Source of the DNA: MGBC163016 sp964518575
Lineage (GTDB): Bacteria; Actinomycetota; Coriobacteriia; Coriobacteriales; Eggerthellaceae
Reading direction: 5' to 3'
DNA: 64,000 nt
Assembly (NCBI GenBank): GCA_964518575.1
Contig: CAZFGW010000001.1
Location: 248,001-312,000, forward strand
Made by a program: the position numbers and the translations under genes. The notes beneath the pieces were generated by a model. That model searched no databases, was not told the origin of the DNA, and worked only from the letters and a program-made list of their open reading frames with translations. Positions 9,115 through 17,888 of the stretch are shown piece after piece (within the stretch, counting starts at the first letter, position 1; the number at the start of each line of letters is the position of its first letter).

Positions 9115-9135
9115 AGCAACGCTTTTTGGAATAGG

Positions 9136-9210
9136 GGTCGAGTGGCGCAGCGGGAGCGCAGGTGCCTTACAAGCACAAGGTCGGGGGTTCAAATCCCTCC
9201 TCGACCACCA
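9136..9210 (+). tRNA. tRNA-Val(TAC)
   Basis: A complete 75-nt cloverleaf. The acceptor GGTCGAG pairs with CTCGACC, the D-arm stem is GCGC/GCGC, the anticodon loop is CTTACAA with TAC at 9168-9170, the T-arm is GGGGG-TTCAAAT-CCCTC, and CCA is encoded. The anticodon stem has one terminal G-A mismatch. It reads GUA (and by wobble GUG) valine codons. Confidence 0.95.
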
Positions 9211-9367
9211 TCGTTTTCCCCGTGTTTTCCCCGTGTATGAGCACTTTTTCTTCCTGAAACGTCCGATAACATCTTATAAATTTGGGCAGTTTTGGGCAGC
9301 AGAATTCCCCGCTCCAGACGTTAGTTACCCTCGGCTAAAAAGTAACGTGGCAAATTTTGGCAAACAG

Positions 9368-9395
9368 GAGTCAGGGGGACGGTTCTCTTGACTCA
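9368..9395 (+). repeat. 28-bp inverted-repeat element, copy 1
   Basis: The element begins GAGTCAGGGGGACGG and ends TTCTCTTGACTCA, so its own ends (GAGTCA/TGACTC) are inverted repeats. An exact reverse complement lies at 9655-9682 and a third copy at 38910-38937. The sequence resembles short repeats that I recall being associated with Y1-type REP transposases in many bacteria. No transposase is present in this window. Confidence 0.8.
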
Positions 9396-9439
9396 CAAGC
9401 AATATCGTCTGGTAGTTCCGTAACCCCGATGACCGTCCC

Positions 9440-10110
9440 AGGATGGAACGTTTTCCCAATCGGAATAATCGTTCAGGTTGATGTAGCGGCGAGATTCATC
9501 TCGCCGGAAAATGCATCGACCCCGTTCATGAAACATCAGGCAACCCGGTTACACCAGCGGTGATCCCAAAACCGCAGCAACCCCAATTCCGCACCATTAC
9601 GGACGAGATAAATCTCGTCCCTACATCTATGCCCAACCATTGCTGCTGGTGAAATGAGTCAAGAGAACCGTCCCCCTGACTCCGCCATTATTGCAATATC
9701 CAACCAATTGATTCATTACCAACAAGGCAACGTTTGCGGACGAGATAAATCTCGTCCCAACGTCTATGCCCCAATCAGAAATTCCGTCGAATCATATTTC
9801 GTCACGATTGGTTCACCGTTGAACGATTACGGATGATTAATCTCATTATTCGGAAAAATGATTCAGGTAGATGTTGGGGCGAGATTCATCTCGCCCGCTT
9901 TGCAACAACCCCAACAATGAAACATCTAGCGCAGACATTACACCAACGGTGATCCCCAACGCAGCAACCCTGAACATGCATCGTTGCGGACGAGATAAAT
10001 CTCGTCCCTACGTCTATGCCCAATCGGTTCTGAATTTGGTTTGTTTTCGATTACGTTCGGTTCAGTCCCTACATCTATGCCCAATCATTTCCAGATTTGA
10101 TCCGTTTTCA
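9440..10110. repeat. Cluster of interspersed hairpin repeats (five hairpins)
   Basis: This gene-free stretch holds five copies of the hairpin family at 9488-9505, 9601-9620, 9738-9757, 9877-9896 and 9988-10007. Copies at 9601, 9738 and 9988 have the GGAC/GTCC stem, while those at 9488 and 9877 have the GGCG or GGGC stem with loop TC. Flanking sequence is shared as well: CTACATCTATGCCCAA after the forward units, and CAGGTNGATGTNG before the reverse units. Pairs 9488/9601 and 9877/9988 face each other as inverted doublets. Fragments of the module GTTCACC(R)TTGA occur near 9809 and 10120. I see no coding sequence here. Confidence 0.85.
9655..9682 (-). repeat. 28-bp inverted-repeat element, copy 2 (inverted)
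   Basis: This is an exact reverse complement of the element at 9368-9395. Together the two bracket 259 bp that contain one inverted doublet of the hairpin repeat family, giving the outline of a small non-autonomous mobile element. Confidence 0.8.
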
Positions 10111-10146
10111 ATAACGAGTGGTTCACCATTGATATTGCGCGCGCAT

Positions 10147-10182
10147 GAAAAAGGCTTGGCACCGAATCAGCGCCAAGCCTTC
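10147..10182 (-). terminator. Rho-independent terminator of the phosphoglycerate dehydrogenase gene
   Basis: On the minus strand AAGGCTTGGC pairs with GCCAAGCCTT around an 11-base loop and runs into TTTTT. It lies about 30 bases after the dehydrogenase stop codon. Confidence 0.85.
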
Positions 10183-10211
10183 CGAATGTAATGATATGGA
10201 ATGCGCAGAAC

Positions 10212-11129
10212 TTACATGTTCACGCAGTGAACCTTCGTGCCATCGTTGAGATAATCCATGACCTCGTTCACAGCCATGATCGCGCAGTTGTCCTCAGCCT
10301 CTGCTGTGGAAGCGCCGAGATGCGGAAGAACGATCGCGTTCTCCATCTTCACCACCGCCGGATTAGCGAAATCGGTCACGTACGCAGCAACTTTCCCCGA
10401 CGCGAGCGCATCTGCCATCGCATCGTCGTCAACGAGGACGTCGCGAGAGAAGTTCAAAAAGACAACGCCGTCTTTCATCTGGGAAATGACATCGGCGTTG
10501 ATCATCTTCTTGGTCGCATCAGAAGCAGGAACATGGATGGTGATATAGTCGCTCTCCTCGTACAACTTCGCAGGGTCCTGAGCAAAAACCATCGTCTCGG
10601 AAATGCCTTTTGCAGTAGCAGCATCCATGAAGGGATCATGTCCGATGACCTTCATGCCAAGCGCCTCAGCTGCGGGAACGACAAGGCGTCCGATCGCGCC
10701 CAGTCCGATGACCCCGAGCGTTTTCCCATAAATCTCCGTGCCAGCGTATGCCTTCTTCGCCTTCTCGGCAGCCTTGCCGACGTTTTCGTCATCGGCATTC
10801 TCTTTCACCCAGCCAATGCCGCCGACGATATCGCGCGCAGCCAAGAGCATGCCAGCAAGCACCAGCTCTTTCACCGCATTGGCATTGGCACCCGGCGTGT
10901 TGAACACGGGAATGCCCGCTTCCGCCATCGCTTCGAGCGGGATATTGTTGACGCCTGCGCCCGCACGTGCAACTGCCTTGAGATTGGCAGGGATTTCCAT
11001 ATCGTGCATGTTAGCAGAACGCACAAGAATGACATCTGCCTCGTCGATGGAATCGGTAAGCTCGTACTCATCAGTCAAAAGGTCGAGACCCTTCGAAGAG
11101 ATGTTGTTCATGCAATGCACTTTATACAT
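10212..11129 (-). CDS. serA: Short-form D-3-phosphoglycerate dehydrogenase
   Basis: 305 residues, a D-2-hydroxyacid dehydrogenase. It has GVIGLGAIGR for NAD binding (about 143-152), the substrate loop ARAGAGVNNI, the catalytic Arg in NFSRD and the catalytic His in LPHLGAST. There is no C-terminal ACT regulatory domain, so it is a short form. Where many family members have a Glu-containing TEP or FEP motif, this protein has TDFANP; similar sequences occur in short anaerobe enzymes as far as I recall. The expected role is the first step of serine synthesis. No serC is next to it. The ATG at 11129 has the ribosome site AAAGGA. Confidence 0.85.
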   Translation of the reverse strand: MYKVHCMNNISSKGLDLLTDEYELTDSIDEADVILVRSANMHDMEIPANLKAVARAGAGVNNIPLEAMAEAGIPVFNTPGANANAVKELVLAGMLLAARDIVGGIGWVKENADDENVGKAAEKAKKAYAGTEIYGKTLGVIGLGAIGRLVVPAAEALGMKVIGHDPFMDAATAKGISETMVFAQDPAKLYEESDYITIHVPASDATKKMINADVISQMKDGVVFLNFSRDVLVDDDAMADALASGKVAAYVTDFANPAVVKMENAIVLPHLGASTAEAEDNCAIMAVNEVMDYLNDGTKVHCVNM

Positions 11130-11199
11130 GGCTATCCTTTCTTTTGGCGAGATTGCCGGGGTTAGACTGCCCGATTCACTTCGAGTAAGAATGAGTGTA

Positions 11200-11418
11200 T
11201 CACTGATGCCCGGCTATCGAGATGTTCGAGCCGAGAATCATCAGCAAAACGACCACAACGGCAACGACAACCGCCCCGAGTGCAAGTCCGCGAAGATAGA
11301 TCATGCGGCGATGACGCTTCTCCTCCTCGACGCGTTCGCCCGTGTCCTCGCGTCGCCCCACTTTGAGCTCGCCTTGTGCATGCAAAAGCTGCGAGCGCTT
11401 CTCGTCGTTTCCCATCAT
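11200..11418 (-). CDS. Small single-span membrane protein
   Basis: 72 residues: a charged N-terminal 40 residues rich in Arg and Glu, then one hydrophobic helix (LALGAVVVAVVVVLLMIL) and a short tail. GAGGAG precedes the start, and this ribosome site overlaps the stop region of the DUF218 gene upstream, so the two form an operon. I do not recognise the family. An N-in topology is likely from the charges. Confidence 0.6.
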   Translation of the reverse strand: MMGNDEKRSQLLHAQGELKVGRREDTGERVEEEKRHRRMIYLRGLALGAVVVAVVVVLLMILGSNISIAGHQ

Positions 11419-11428
11419 GATCTCCTCA

Positions 11429-12109
11429 TCATTGCGCCTGCGCTCCCTCGTTCGAGATAGCCTGATCGGGATTCTCGGGCGGAATGCGAAGCAGTGTTTG
11501 CAACATATCCTTATCGCGCGCCAGTACCTCGCGCAAGCTATACATCATCTGGTTGTCGTACGATCCTTTATCAGCAGCAACCCCGTACGAGGGCATACCC
11601 AGTCCATCGGCAATAGCAAGCGCGCGGTACAAATGATAGGCCTGCGTGACCACGATGGCGCTTTGCGCACCATAGGTGAAGTGCGCTCGGTACATCGACG
11701 CGTATGTGTCGTATCCCGCATGGTCAACATAGATGGCGTCAGCAGGAACACCCAGCGTAACGCAGTATTGCTTCATGGCATCTGACTCGTTGTAGTGGCT
11801 TTCGCGATTATCTCCGCTCACAATAATGATAGGCGCAGAACCGGCGAAGTAGAGATCAGCCGCCACCTCAAGCCGATCCGCCAGAATGTCAGAGGGCTGT
11901 CCGGAGGCATAAACGGATGCTCCCAAAACGACGATCGCATCAGCTTTGATGCCCGCCTCTTCCATCTGGGATATCGTATGCACGTCATCGCGCGTTGAGC
12001 TGATAACATACGCGCTCACCGCAGCAGACAGCAAGAAGAACGCGCATACAACGGAAAGGGCAATGATCAGCACTTTCCTCAATACTGATGTATGACCACG
12101 GGCTGCCAT
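11429..12109 (-). CDS. YdcF/SanA-like DUF218 membrane-anchored protein
   Basis: 226 residues. One N-terminal helix (about 15-37) is followed by the DUF218 fold: AIVVLGASVYASGQPSDIL, the Asp/Arg-containing LADRLEVAADLY, IIVSGDN and VTQAYHLYRALAIADG. Family members such as SanA and ElyC are linked to cell-envelope integrity in Gram-negatives, but their reaction is not well defined. No strong ribosome site is visible just before the start. The small membrane protein downstream is probably co-transcribed. Confidence 0.8.
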   Translation of the reverse strand: MAARGHTSVLRKVLIIALSVVCAFFLLSAAVSAYVISSTRDDVHTISQMEEAGIKADAIVVLGASVYASGQPSDILADRLEVAADLYFAGSAPIIIVSGDNRESHYNESDAMKQYCVTLGVPADAIYVDHAGYDTYASMYRAHFTYGAQSAIVVTQAYHLYRALAIADGLGMPSYGVAADKGSYDNQMMYSLREVLARDKDMLQTLLRIPPENPDQAISNEGAQAQ

Positions 12110-12199
12110 GCTTTTCGCGAAACGCTCTCCTTCTTTCTGGATCCGGCGCTTTTCTGAGCCCGGTCCTTCCGAGACCCGACGCTGCCGTGTTGCTGGAAC

Positions 12200-14767
12200 C
12201 TATTTGACCACCAAATTCACCAGGCGCGAAGGCACAACGATCTCTTTGATGATGGTCTTTTCCTCGATGTCAGCTTTGACTGCATCCTTCGCGATCTGCT
12301 TGATCGTTTGCTCATCAGCATCAGCGGCAACCATGATGCGCGCCTTGATCTTGCCGTTGAGCTGTACCGCAAGCTCGATCTCGTCGGCAACCGCAAGCGA
12401 CTTGTCGAACGCAGGCCAGGACTGCATATGGACAGAATCATCGTAACCGAGCGCCTTTTGCCAAAGCTCTTCGGCGAAATGCGGCGCAATGGGCGCCATC
12501 AACTTCACCAGGACCTCGGCAACTTCCTCATTCAGCTCACGCATCTCAGGCGTGCTCAAACGCACATCAGCAGAAACCTTGCGCAAATACTCGCCTGTTG
12601 CATTCGAAAGCTCCATGATGGCTGCGATGGCAGTGTTGAAGTTATTGCGGTCGAAATCTTCCTCGACTTTCCCAACAACGCGATGGCGCTCACGCAAAAG
12701 CTTGTCAGCAAGCCCAGCGGCGTCCTTTTCCGCTCCCTCATTCTGACACAAGGTGTTCTCGCCCGCCTTGCCGAGAAGGTCATAGACCTGCTTCCAAACA
12801 CGATTGAGGAACTTCGACATGCCTGCAAGACCGTCCTCGTTCCAGAGCTTCTCTTTATCGGGCGGTCCCATGAACAGCATTGCCGCACGCACGGCATCAG
12901 CGCCATATGCAGCAATCATCTCTTCGGGAGAAACGACATTGCCCTTCGACTTGCTCATCACATCTCCATGGGCATCCAAAACCATGCCCTGACAAAGAAG
13001 GTTCGTGAACGGCTCATCGAAATCAAGCATGCCCGCATCGCGCAGGACCTTCGTGAAGAAACGGCTGTAGAGAAGATGGAGAATCGCATGCTCAATTCCG
13101 CCGATGTACTGATCGACCGGCATCCACGCATTCGTCCGCGCTGGATCGAAGGGAGCGTGAACGTTGTGCGGATCGGTATAACGCATGTAATACCAGCTCG
13201 AGCACGTGAAGGTGTCCATCGTATCCGTTTCGCGCTTCGCGGGACCTCCGCACTGAGGGCAAACCGTATTGACGAATCCCGCATGTGTTGCCAGCGTTTC
13301 GCCCGCAGCAAGATCGATGTCCTCGGGCAATCTGACCGGCAGATCCTCTTCCGGCACCGGCACGACCCCACACTCAGGACAATGAATGGCTGGAATAGGA
13401 TTGCCCCAATACCGCTGACGGCTTATGAGCCAATCGCGCAGGCGATACTCCGTGGTACGGCAACCTTTGCCCGTGCGCTCGAGCATCTCAACAATAGCGG
13501 CTTCACCTTCCGAATGCTTGCCGCCCACCATGCCGGTGTAAGGACCGGATTGCACGAGCACGCCTTCCGCGGCGTAAGCCTCAGGCCAATCAACCTCGCA
13601 GACCTTACGGTCAGACTCATCCTTCAGCTGCTCATAGAGCGGATCTTCCTCATTGAGAATAATGGGGATAATGGGAAGATCGTATTTGCGCGCGAATTCG
13701 AAGTCACGCTGATCACCGCACGGAACTGCCATGACCGCGCCCGTGCCGTAGTCGGCAACCACGTAATCAGCCACCCAAACCGGAACCTGCTCGCCGTTGA
13801 CGGGGTTGATCACATACCGCCCCGTGAAAATGCCATGCTTTTCGCGATCTCCCTGGGCTCGCTCAACCGCACTGATCTTGCGAGCCTCTTCGGCGAACGC
13901 CAGCACCTCATCTTCGGTCGGCGTACCTGCTACCAAGGCAGCAAGACCGTCATATTCAGGTCCCACCACGAAAAAGGAAACGCCGAACAAGGTATCGGCA
14001 CGCGTGGTGAACACGGTGATCGTCTCTTCGGCGGCATCAGCAGAAGCTCCCTCAAGCGGAACTAGCTCAAAGTCGACGTTCGCGCCTTCGCTCTTACCGA
14101 TCCAATTCGCCTGCTGCTGCTTCACGTTCTCAGGCCAGCCAGGAAGCTTGTCGAGATCGGCGAGGAGCTCCTCGGCATAATCGGTGATCTTGTAGTACCA
14201 CTGCGTGAGGTCGCGCTTCTCCACCTCGGAATCGCAACGCCAGCAACGACCTTCGATCACCTGCTCGTTCGCAAGAACGGTCGCGCACTCCGGGCACCAA
14301 TTGACGGGAGAATTCCGGCGTTCGACAAGCCCGCGCTTCCAAAACTCAAGGAAGATCCACTGACCCCACCGGTAATACTCGGGGTCGCACGCGACGACCG
14401 TCCGGTCCCAATCGTAGGAAAAGCCCATGCGCTTGAAGCTCTCGCGCTGCGTGTCGATGTTCTCATACGTCCACTTCGCCGGGTGCGAATGATGCTTGAT
14501 GGCAGCGTTCTCCGCGGGCAGCCCGAACGCATCCCACCCCATCGGATGAAGCACATTGAATCCGCGCATGCGGGCATAGCGCGCGATCACGTCCCCGTAG
14601 GTGTAATTGCTCACATGCCCCATGTGAATGTCGCCTGAAGGATATGGGAACATCTCAAGAACATACTTTTTCGGCTTGTCGGACTGTTCGTCCACGGTAT
14701 ACAAACCGCTCTCCTCCCATTGCAGCTGAAGGCGCGGTTCTATTTCATGAGGATCGTACGATTCCAT
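12200..14767 (-). CDS. leuS: Leucyl-tRNA synthetase
   Basis: 855 residues, the usual bacterial length. The class I signature is YPSGDIHMGH near residue 46 and KMSKS appears as MSKSKG. A CP1 editing domain (TTRADTLFGVSFFVVGPEY) is inserted, and zinc-ribbon-like Cys pairs occur (CPECATVLAN with CWRCD, and CPECG with CPQCGG). It charges tRNA-Leu with leucine and edits mischarged products. The ATG at 14767 follows AGGGGAA. A promoter lies just upstream at 14814-14842. Confidence 0.97.
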   Translation of the reverse strand: MESYDPHEIEPRLQLQWEESGLYTVDEQSDKPKKYVLEMFPYPSGDIHMGHVSNYTYGDVIARYARMRGFNVLHPMGWDAFGLPAENAAIKHHSHPAKWTYENIDTQRESFKRMGFSYDWDRTVVACDPEYYRWGQWIFLEFWKRGLVERRNSPVNWCPECATVLANEQVIEGRCWRCDSEVEKRDLTQWYYKITDYAEELLADLDKLPGWPENVKQQQANWIGKSEGANVDFELVPLEGASADAAEETITVFTTRADTLFGVSFFVVGPEYDGLAALVAGTPTEDEVLAFAEEARKISAVERAQGDREKHGIFTGRYVINPVNGEQVPVWVADYVVADYGTGAVMAVPCGDQRDFEFARKYDLPIIPIILNEEDPLYEQLKDESDRKVCEVDWPEAYAAEGVLVQSGPYTGMVGGKHSEGEAAIVEMLERTGKGCRTTEYRLRDWLISRQRYWGNPIPAIHCPECGVVPVPEEDLPVRLPEDIDLAAGETLATHAGFVNTVCPQCGGPAKRETDTMDTFTCSSWYYMRYTDPHNVHAPFDPARTNAWMPVDQYIGGIEHAILHLLYSRFFTKVLRDAGMLDFDEPFTNLLCQGMVLDAHGDVMSKSKGNVVSPEEMIAAYGADAVRAAMLFMGPPDKEKLWNEDGLAGMSKFLNRVWKQVYDLLGKAGENTLCQNEGAEKDAAGLADKLLRERHRVVGKVEEDFDRNNFNTAIAAIMELSNATGEYLRKVSADVRLSTPEMRELNEEVAEVLVKLMAPIAPHFAEELWQKALGYDDSVHMQSWPAFDKSLAVADEIELAVQLNGKIKARIMVAADADEQTIKQIAKDAVKADIEEKTIIKEIVVPSRLVNLVVK

Positions 14768-14813
14768 TCTTTTCCCCTGTCGATACCATTGAGAGACACG
14801 AATGTGGTTTCAC

Positions 14814-14842
14814 ATTATAGCTGTGTGCACCACCATTGTAGA
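14814..14842 (-). promoter_or_regulatory. leuS promoter
   Basis: On the minus strand a perfect TATAAT (14819-14814) is preceded 17 bases upstream by TCTACA (14842-14837), which matches four of six bases of TTGACA. Transcription would give a leader of about 40 nt, too short for a T-box. Confidence 0.6.
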
Positions 14843-15015
14843 TACCACAAATGGGAGAGGAGCGATTTGCCACCTGCGGGAAAACGCAGGAAAAGGGCAT
14901 GTCATCTGTGAGTACGCTGCGCGTAGGCTATTCGCTGTTATGATAGTGATTCCATGCGCGCCTGCGCCGAACACAGATGAGCGAAGCGGCGCGACCGAAC
15001 ACGAAGGAAGATGCC

Positions 15016-15597
15016 ATGAATTTCCACCATGCCCGTTTCAAGCAAGCCTTCGGAACGTCTGCTCAGCTGCCCGAGAGCACATTGCCCGAGGTGTCCTTTG
15101 CGGGACGCTCCAATGTGGGGAAATCCTCGCTGCTGAACAAGCTCATGTATCGGAAGGGACTCGCGAAAGTTTCGGCGAAACCGGGCAAGACCGCCACCAT
15201 CAACTTCTATGATGTCGACGGCGTTGATTTCGTCGATCTCCCGGGGTATGGCTATGCGCAGGTCTCGAAGTCCGAGCTCGACCGGTGGTCGGAATTGATT
15301 GAAGGCTATTTCAATCAGGAACGGTATTTCGCCTTGGTGGTGTCTCTTATCGATATTCGCCATGACCCGAGCGCACTTGACCATAACATGATCGAATTCC
15401 TTCAGGCATCAGAGCTGCCCTTCGCCATTGCGCTCACCAAAGCAGACAAACTCTCCCATCAAAAAGCGCTGCAGCAGAAAGCCCACATCGTCAAGCTTCT
15501 GGATATCGATCAGTCCGTCCCTGTTGTTTTGACGTCAGCCGAGAAAGACAAGGGTATCGATACCCTGCGCACCTTGATCGAGGAATATGTAGATTAA
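15016..15597 (+). CDS. engB: EngB/YsxC ribosome-biogenesis GTPase
   Basis: 193 residues from the ATG at 15016, which has a good ribosome site (GAAGGAAG); a longer frame begins at 14977 without one. G1 is GRSNVGKSS, switch I covers KPGKTATINFY, G3 is DLPGYGYA, G4 is TKADK and G5 is TSAEK. EngB is a TRAFAC GTPase needed for assembly of the large ribosomal subunit. A -10-like TATGAT lies at 14939-14944. It is convergent with the IMP dehydrogenase gene. Confidence 0.95.
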   Translation: MNFHHARFKQAFGTSAQLPESTLPEVSFAGRSNVGKSSLLNKLMYRKGLAKVSAKPGKTATINFYDVDGVDFVDLPGYGYAQVSKSELDRWSELIEGYFNQERYFALVVSLIDIRHDPSALDHNMIEFLQASELPFAIALTKADKLSHQKALQQKAHIVKLLDIDQSVPVVLTSAEKDKGIDTLRTLIEEYVD

Positions 15598-15663
15598 CGC
15601 GATGAGCGCGGAGTCTGTAGTGTGCGTCAGCGCGCCAGCAGGTTGCTAAGCGCAATGAGCGTA

Positions 15664-17190
15664 CTAGTGGATTGTAGACGTTGAAACGTAGGTGTTCTTA
15701 TCCTTGAGCACCACGTCATGCGCGCCGCCCTCGATGATGCTCGTCGAGGAAACCACCGTCAGCTTCGCCTTTTCTTGAAGCTCCGGAATGGTCAGCGCAC
15801 CGCAGTTGCACATCGTGCTCTTGACCTTCGCAAGCGTGACCTCCACGTTGTCCTTCAGCGAGCCTGCATAGGGGACATAGGAGTCAACGCCTTCTTCGAA
15901 CGTCATGCCCTTCTTGTCGCCGCCGAGGTCATAGCGCTGCCAGTTGCGCGCGCGGGCGCTTCCTTCGCCCCAGTATTCCTTCATGTAGGAGCCGTTGACC
16001 ATCACCTTGTTCGAGGGGCTTTCGTCGAAGCGGGCAAAGTACCGACCGAGCATGACGAAGTCGGAGCCCATGGCCAAAGCGAGCGAGATGTGGTGGTCGT
16101 ACACGATGCCGCCATCCGAGCAGATGGGGATGTACACACCCGTTTCCCGGAACCACTCATCACGCGCCTTCGCAACCTCGATCACCGCCGTTGCCTGACC
16201 GCGACCGATGCCCTTCGTTTCGCGCGTAATGCAAATCGAGCCGCCGCCAATGCCGATCTTGATGAAGTCCGCTCCGCATTCCGCAAGGAAACGGAATCCC
16301 TCGGCGTCGACCACATTGCCCGCGCCCACTTTGACGCTGTCACCATAATGCTCGCGAATCCACGCGATAGTCAGTTTCTGCCAGTCGGAATATCCTTCTG
16401 AGGAATCGATGCACAGCACGTCAACTCCCGCTTCCACGAGCGCCGGAACGCGCTCGGCGTAGTCACGCGTGTTGATGCCAGCGCCGACCATGTAGCGCTT
16501 ATGAGCATCCAGCATCTCGTCGGGATTGCTCTTGTGCGAGTCGTAGTCCTTGCGGAACACGAGCGCTTCGAGGTTGTCATTCTTATCAACAATGGGCAGG
16601 CAATTGAGCTTGTGTTCCCAGATGATGTCGTTCGCGTCCTTGAGCGACGTGTCCGCCGGAGCGACCACGAGTTTCTCGCGCGGGCTCATGAAGTCCTTGA
16701 CCTTTTCGTTGGGATCCATGCGGCTCACACGGTAGTCGCGCGAGGTGACGATGCCGAGCAGCTTGCCGTGGCTGGTGCCATCATCGGTGACAGGCATGGT
16801 GGAGAACCCGTATTCCTCCTTCAGGCGAACGACCTCAGCCAGCGTCATGTCGGGAGAAAGATTCACCGCAGAGGTGACGAATCCGGCCTTGTAGTCCTTG
16901 ACGCGGCGCACCATCGCGGCCTCGTCCTCGACCGATTGGGAGCCGTAGATGAACGAGAGACCGCCCTCGGTTGCAAGAGCGACCGCCATTTTGTCGTCGG
17001 AAACGGATTGCATGATCGCCGAGATCATGGGGATGCTCAGCGAGATCGGGCATTCCTCTTCTCCTTTGCGATATTTGACGAGCGGCGTTTTCAGAGACAC
17101 ATCCTGAGGAATGCAAGTGCTTGGCGAATATCCCGGGACGAGCAGATATTCATTGAATGTACGCGACGGTTCCTCGAAATAAAATGCCAT
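15664..17190 (-). CDS. guaB: IMP dehydrogenase (variant active-site loop)
   Basis: 508 residues: a TIM barrel with two CBS domains inserted (TMPVTDDGTSHGKLLGIVTSRDYR and CLPIVDKNDNLEALVFRKD). The catalytic Cys is near residue 319 in GGGSICITRETKGIGRGQA, where the common bacterial form is GPGSICTTR. Such GGGSICITRE loops occur in a divergent IMPDH branch. The expected reaction is NAD-dependent oxidation of IMP to XMP, the committed step to GMP. The ATG at 17190 follows GAGGAG by 6 bases; a start 12 codons upstream is less likely. No guaA is nearby. Confidence 0.9.
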   Translation of the reverse strand: MAFYFEEPSRTFNEYLLVPGYSPSTCIPQDVSLKTPLVKYRKGEEECPISLSIPMISAIMQSVSDDKMAVALATEGGLSFIYGSQSVEDEAAMVRRVKDYKAGFVTSAVNLSPDMTLAEVVRLKEEYGFSTMPVTDDGTSHGKLLGIVTSRDYRVSRMDPNEKVKDFMSPREKLVVAPADTSLKDANDIIWEHKLNCLPIVDKNDNLEALVFRKDYDSHKSNPDEMLDAHKRYMVGAGINTRDYAERVPALVEAGVDVLCIDSSEGYSDWQKLTIAWIREHYGDSVKVGAGNVVDAEGFRFLAECGADFIKIGIGGGSICITRETKGIGRGQATAVIEVAKARDEWFRETGVYIPICSDGGIVYDHHISLALAMGSDFVMLGRYFARFDESPSNKVMVNGSYMKEYWGEGSARARNWQRYDLGGDKKGMTFEEGVDSYVPYAGSLKDNVEVTLAKVKSTMCNCGALTIPELQEKAKLTVVSSTSIIEGGAHDVVLKDKNTYVSTSTIH

Positions 17191-17289
17191 TGCACGCTCC
17201 TCATCATGGTCGAAAACGGGTTTCAATCATGATACGGCACACATACGTTTCGGGGAATATCATCCGGGGAAAATCTCGGTAGAGATTGA

Positions 17290-17800
17290 ATGGATGCGAT
17301 TACGGTTCAATGGTGAACCGGTCGTGACGATATATGATCCGATGGAATTCCTGGTTGGGCATAGAGGTTGGGACTGACCCATTCGTGACCAAAGATAGTT
17401 CAATAGGGATAATGGCTGGGTATCGATGTAGGGACGAGATTTATCTCGTCCGCGAAGGTTGCGTTGTTGGGGCTGTTGCGGTTGGGGATCGCCATTGACG
17501 TAACGCGATAGCCCGATGATTCATTATTGGGATCGTTGCAAGGCGGGCAGATGAATCTCGCCCCAACGTCCACCTGAACGATTATTCCGATTAACAAAAC
17601 ATCGTGACCAGAACCGGTCATCGAGACTATGGAACAACCTGACAATGTCGCTGGTGGGGATGATATGACCGGACGCGAACGGGTTTATCGCGTTCGGTCA
17701 TAAATGAATGACATTCATGCAAAAAACGGAATGGATGGTAATCGGGATTGATACCGCAGGCATGAATGTAGACTTTGGCGGGCGAGATGAATCCCGCGCG
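17290..17800. repeat. Hairpin-repeat cluster downstream of rubrerythrin
   Basis: The composite module is complete here: GTGAACCGGTCGTGA (from about 17322), then hairpin 17432-17451 (GGACGAGATTTATCTCGTCC), about 90 bases of shared spacer, and a second hairpin at 17545-17563 facing the other way (GGGC-AGAT-GA-ATCTCGCCC, one stem base lost). A third, degenerate copy lies near 17780-17800. Short minus-strand frames cross the region but are built from the repeat and are not credible genes. Confidence 0.8.
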
Positions 17801-17835
17801 CGCGTCCACCTGATCCATTTCCGCGCATAATGCAA

Positions 17836-17863
17836 CAGAGGCGACCGAAATCGATCGCCTCTG
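17836..17863 (-). terminator. Probable terminator of rubrerythrin
   Basis: CAGAGGCGA pairs perfectly with TCGCCTCTG around a 10-base loop, 26 bases past the rubrerythrin stop. The following bases on the minus strand (TTGCATT) are only moderately U-rich, so termination strength is uncertain. Confidence 0.55.
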
Positions 17864-17888
17864 GCATACCCACTTTTGTTGCGTATCT

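Noticed and set aside
8905..9192. 95-codon minus-strand frame upstream of the Tad operon
   Set aside because: It overlaps the tRNA-Val gene, has no ribosome site or recognisable content, and its composition is not coding-like.
9440..10110. Possible CRISPR array from repeated 20-mers
   Set aside because: Spacing is irregular (about 110-140 bp), the repeats alternate in orientation, the flanks are shared and not unique spacers, and no cas genes occur.
12308..14065. 585-codon plus-strand frame
   Set aside because: It lies entirely antisense to leuS, whose domains and motifs are complete. The frame is a shadow of its codon bias.
14767..14860. T-box leader in front of leuS
   Set aside because: The predicted leader is only about 40 nt and lacks a T-box sequence or specifier stem.
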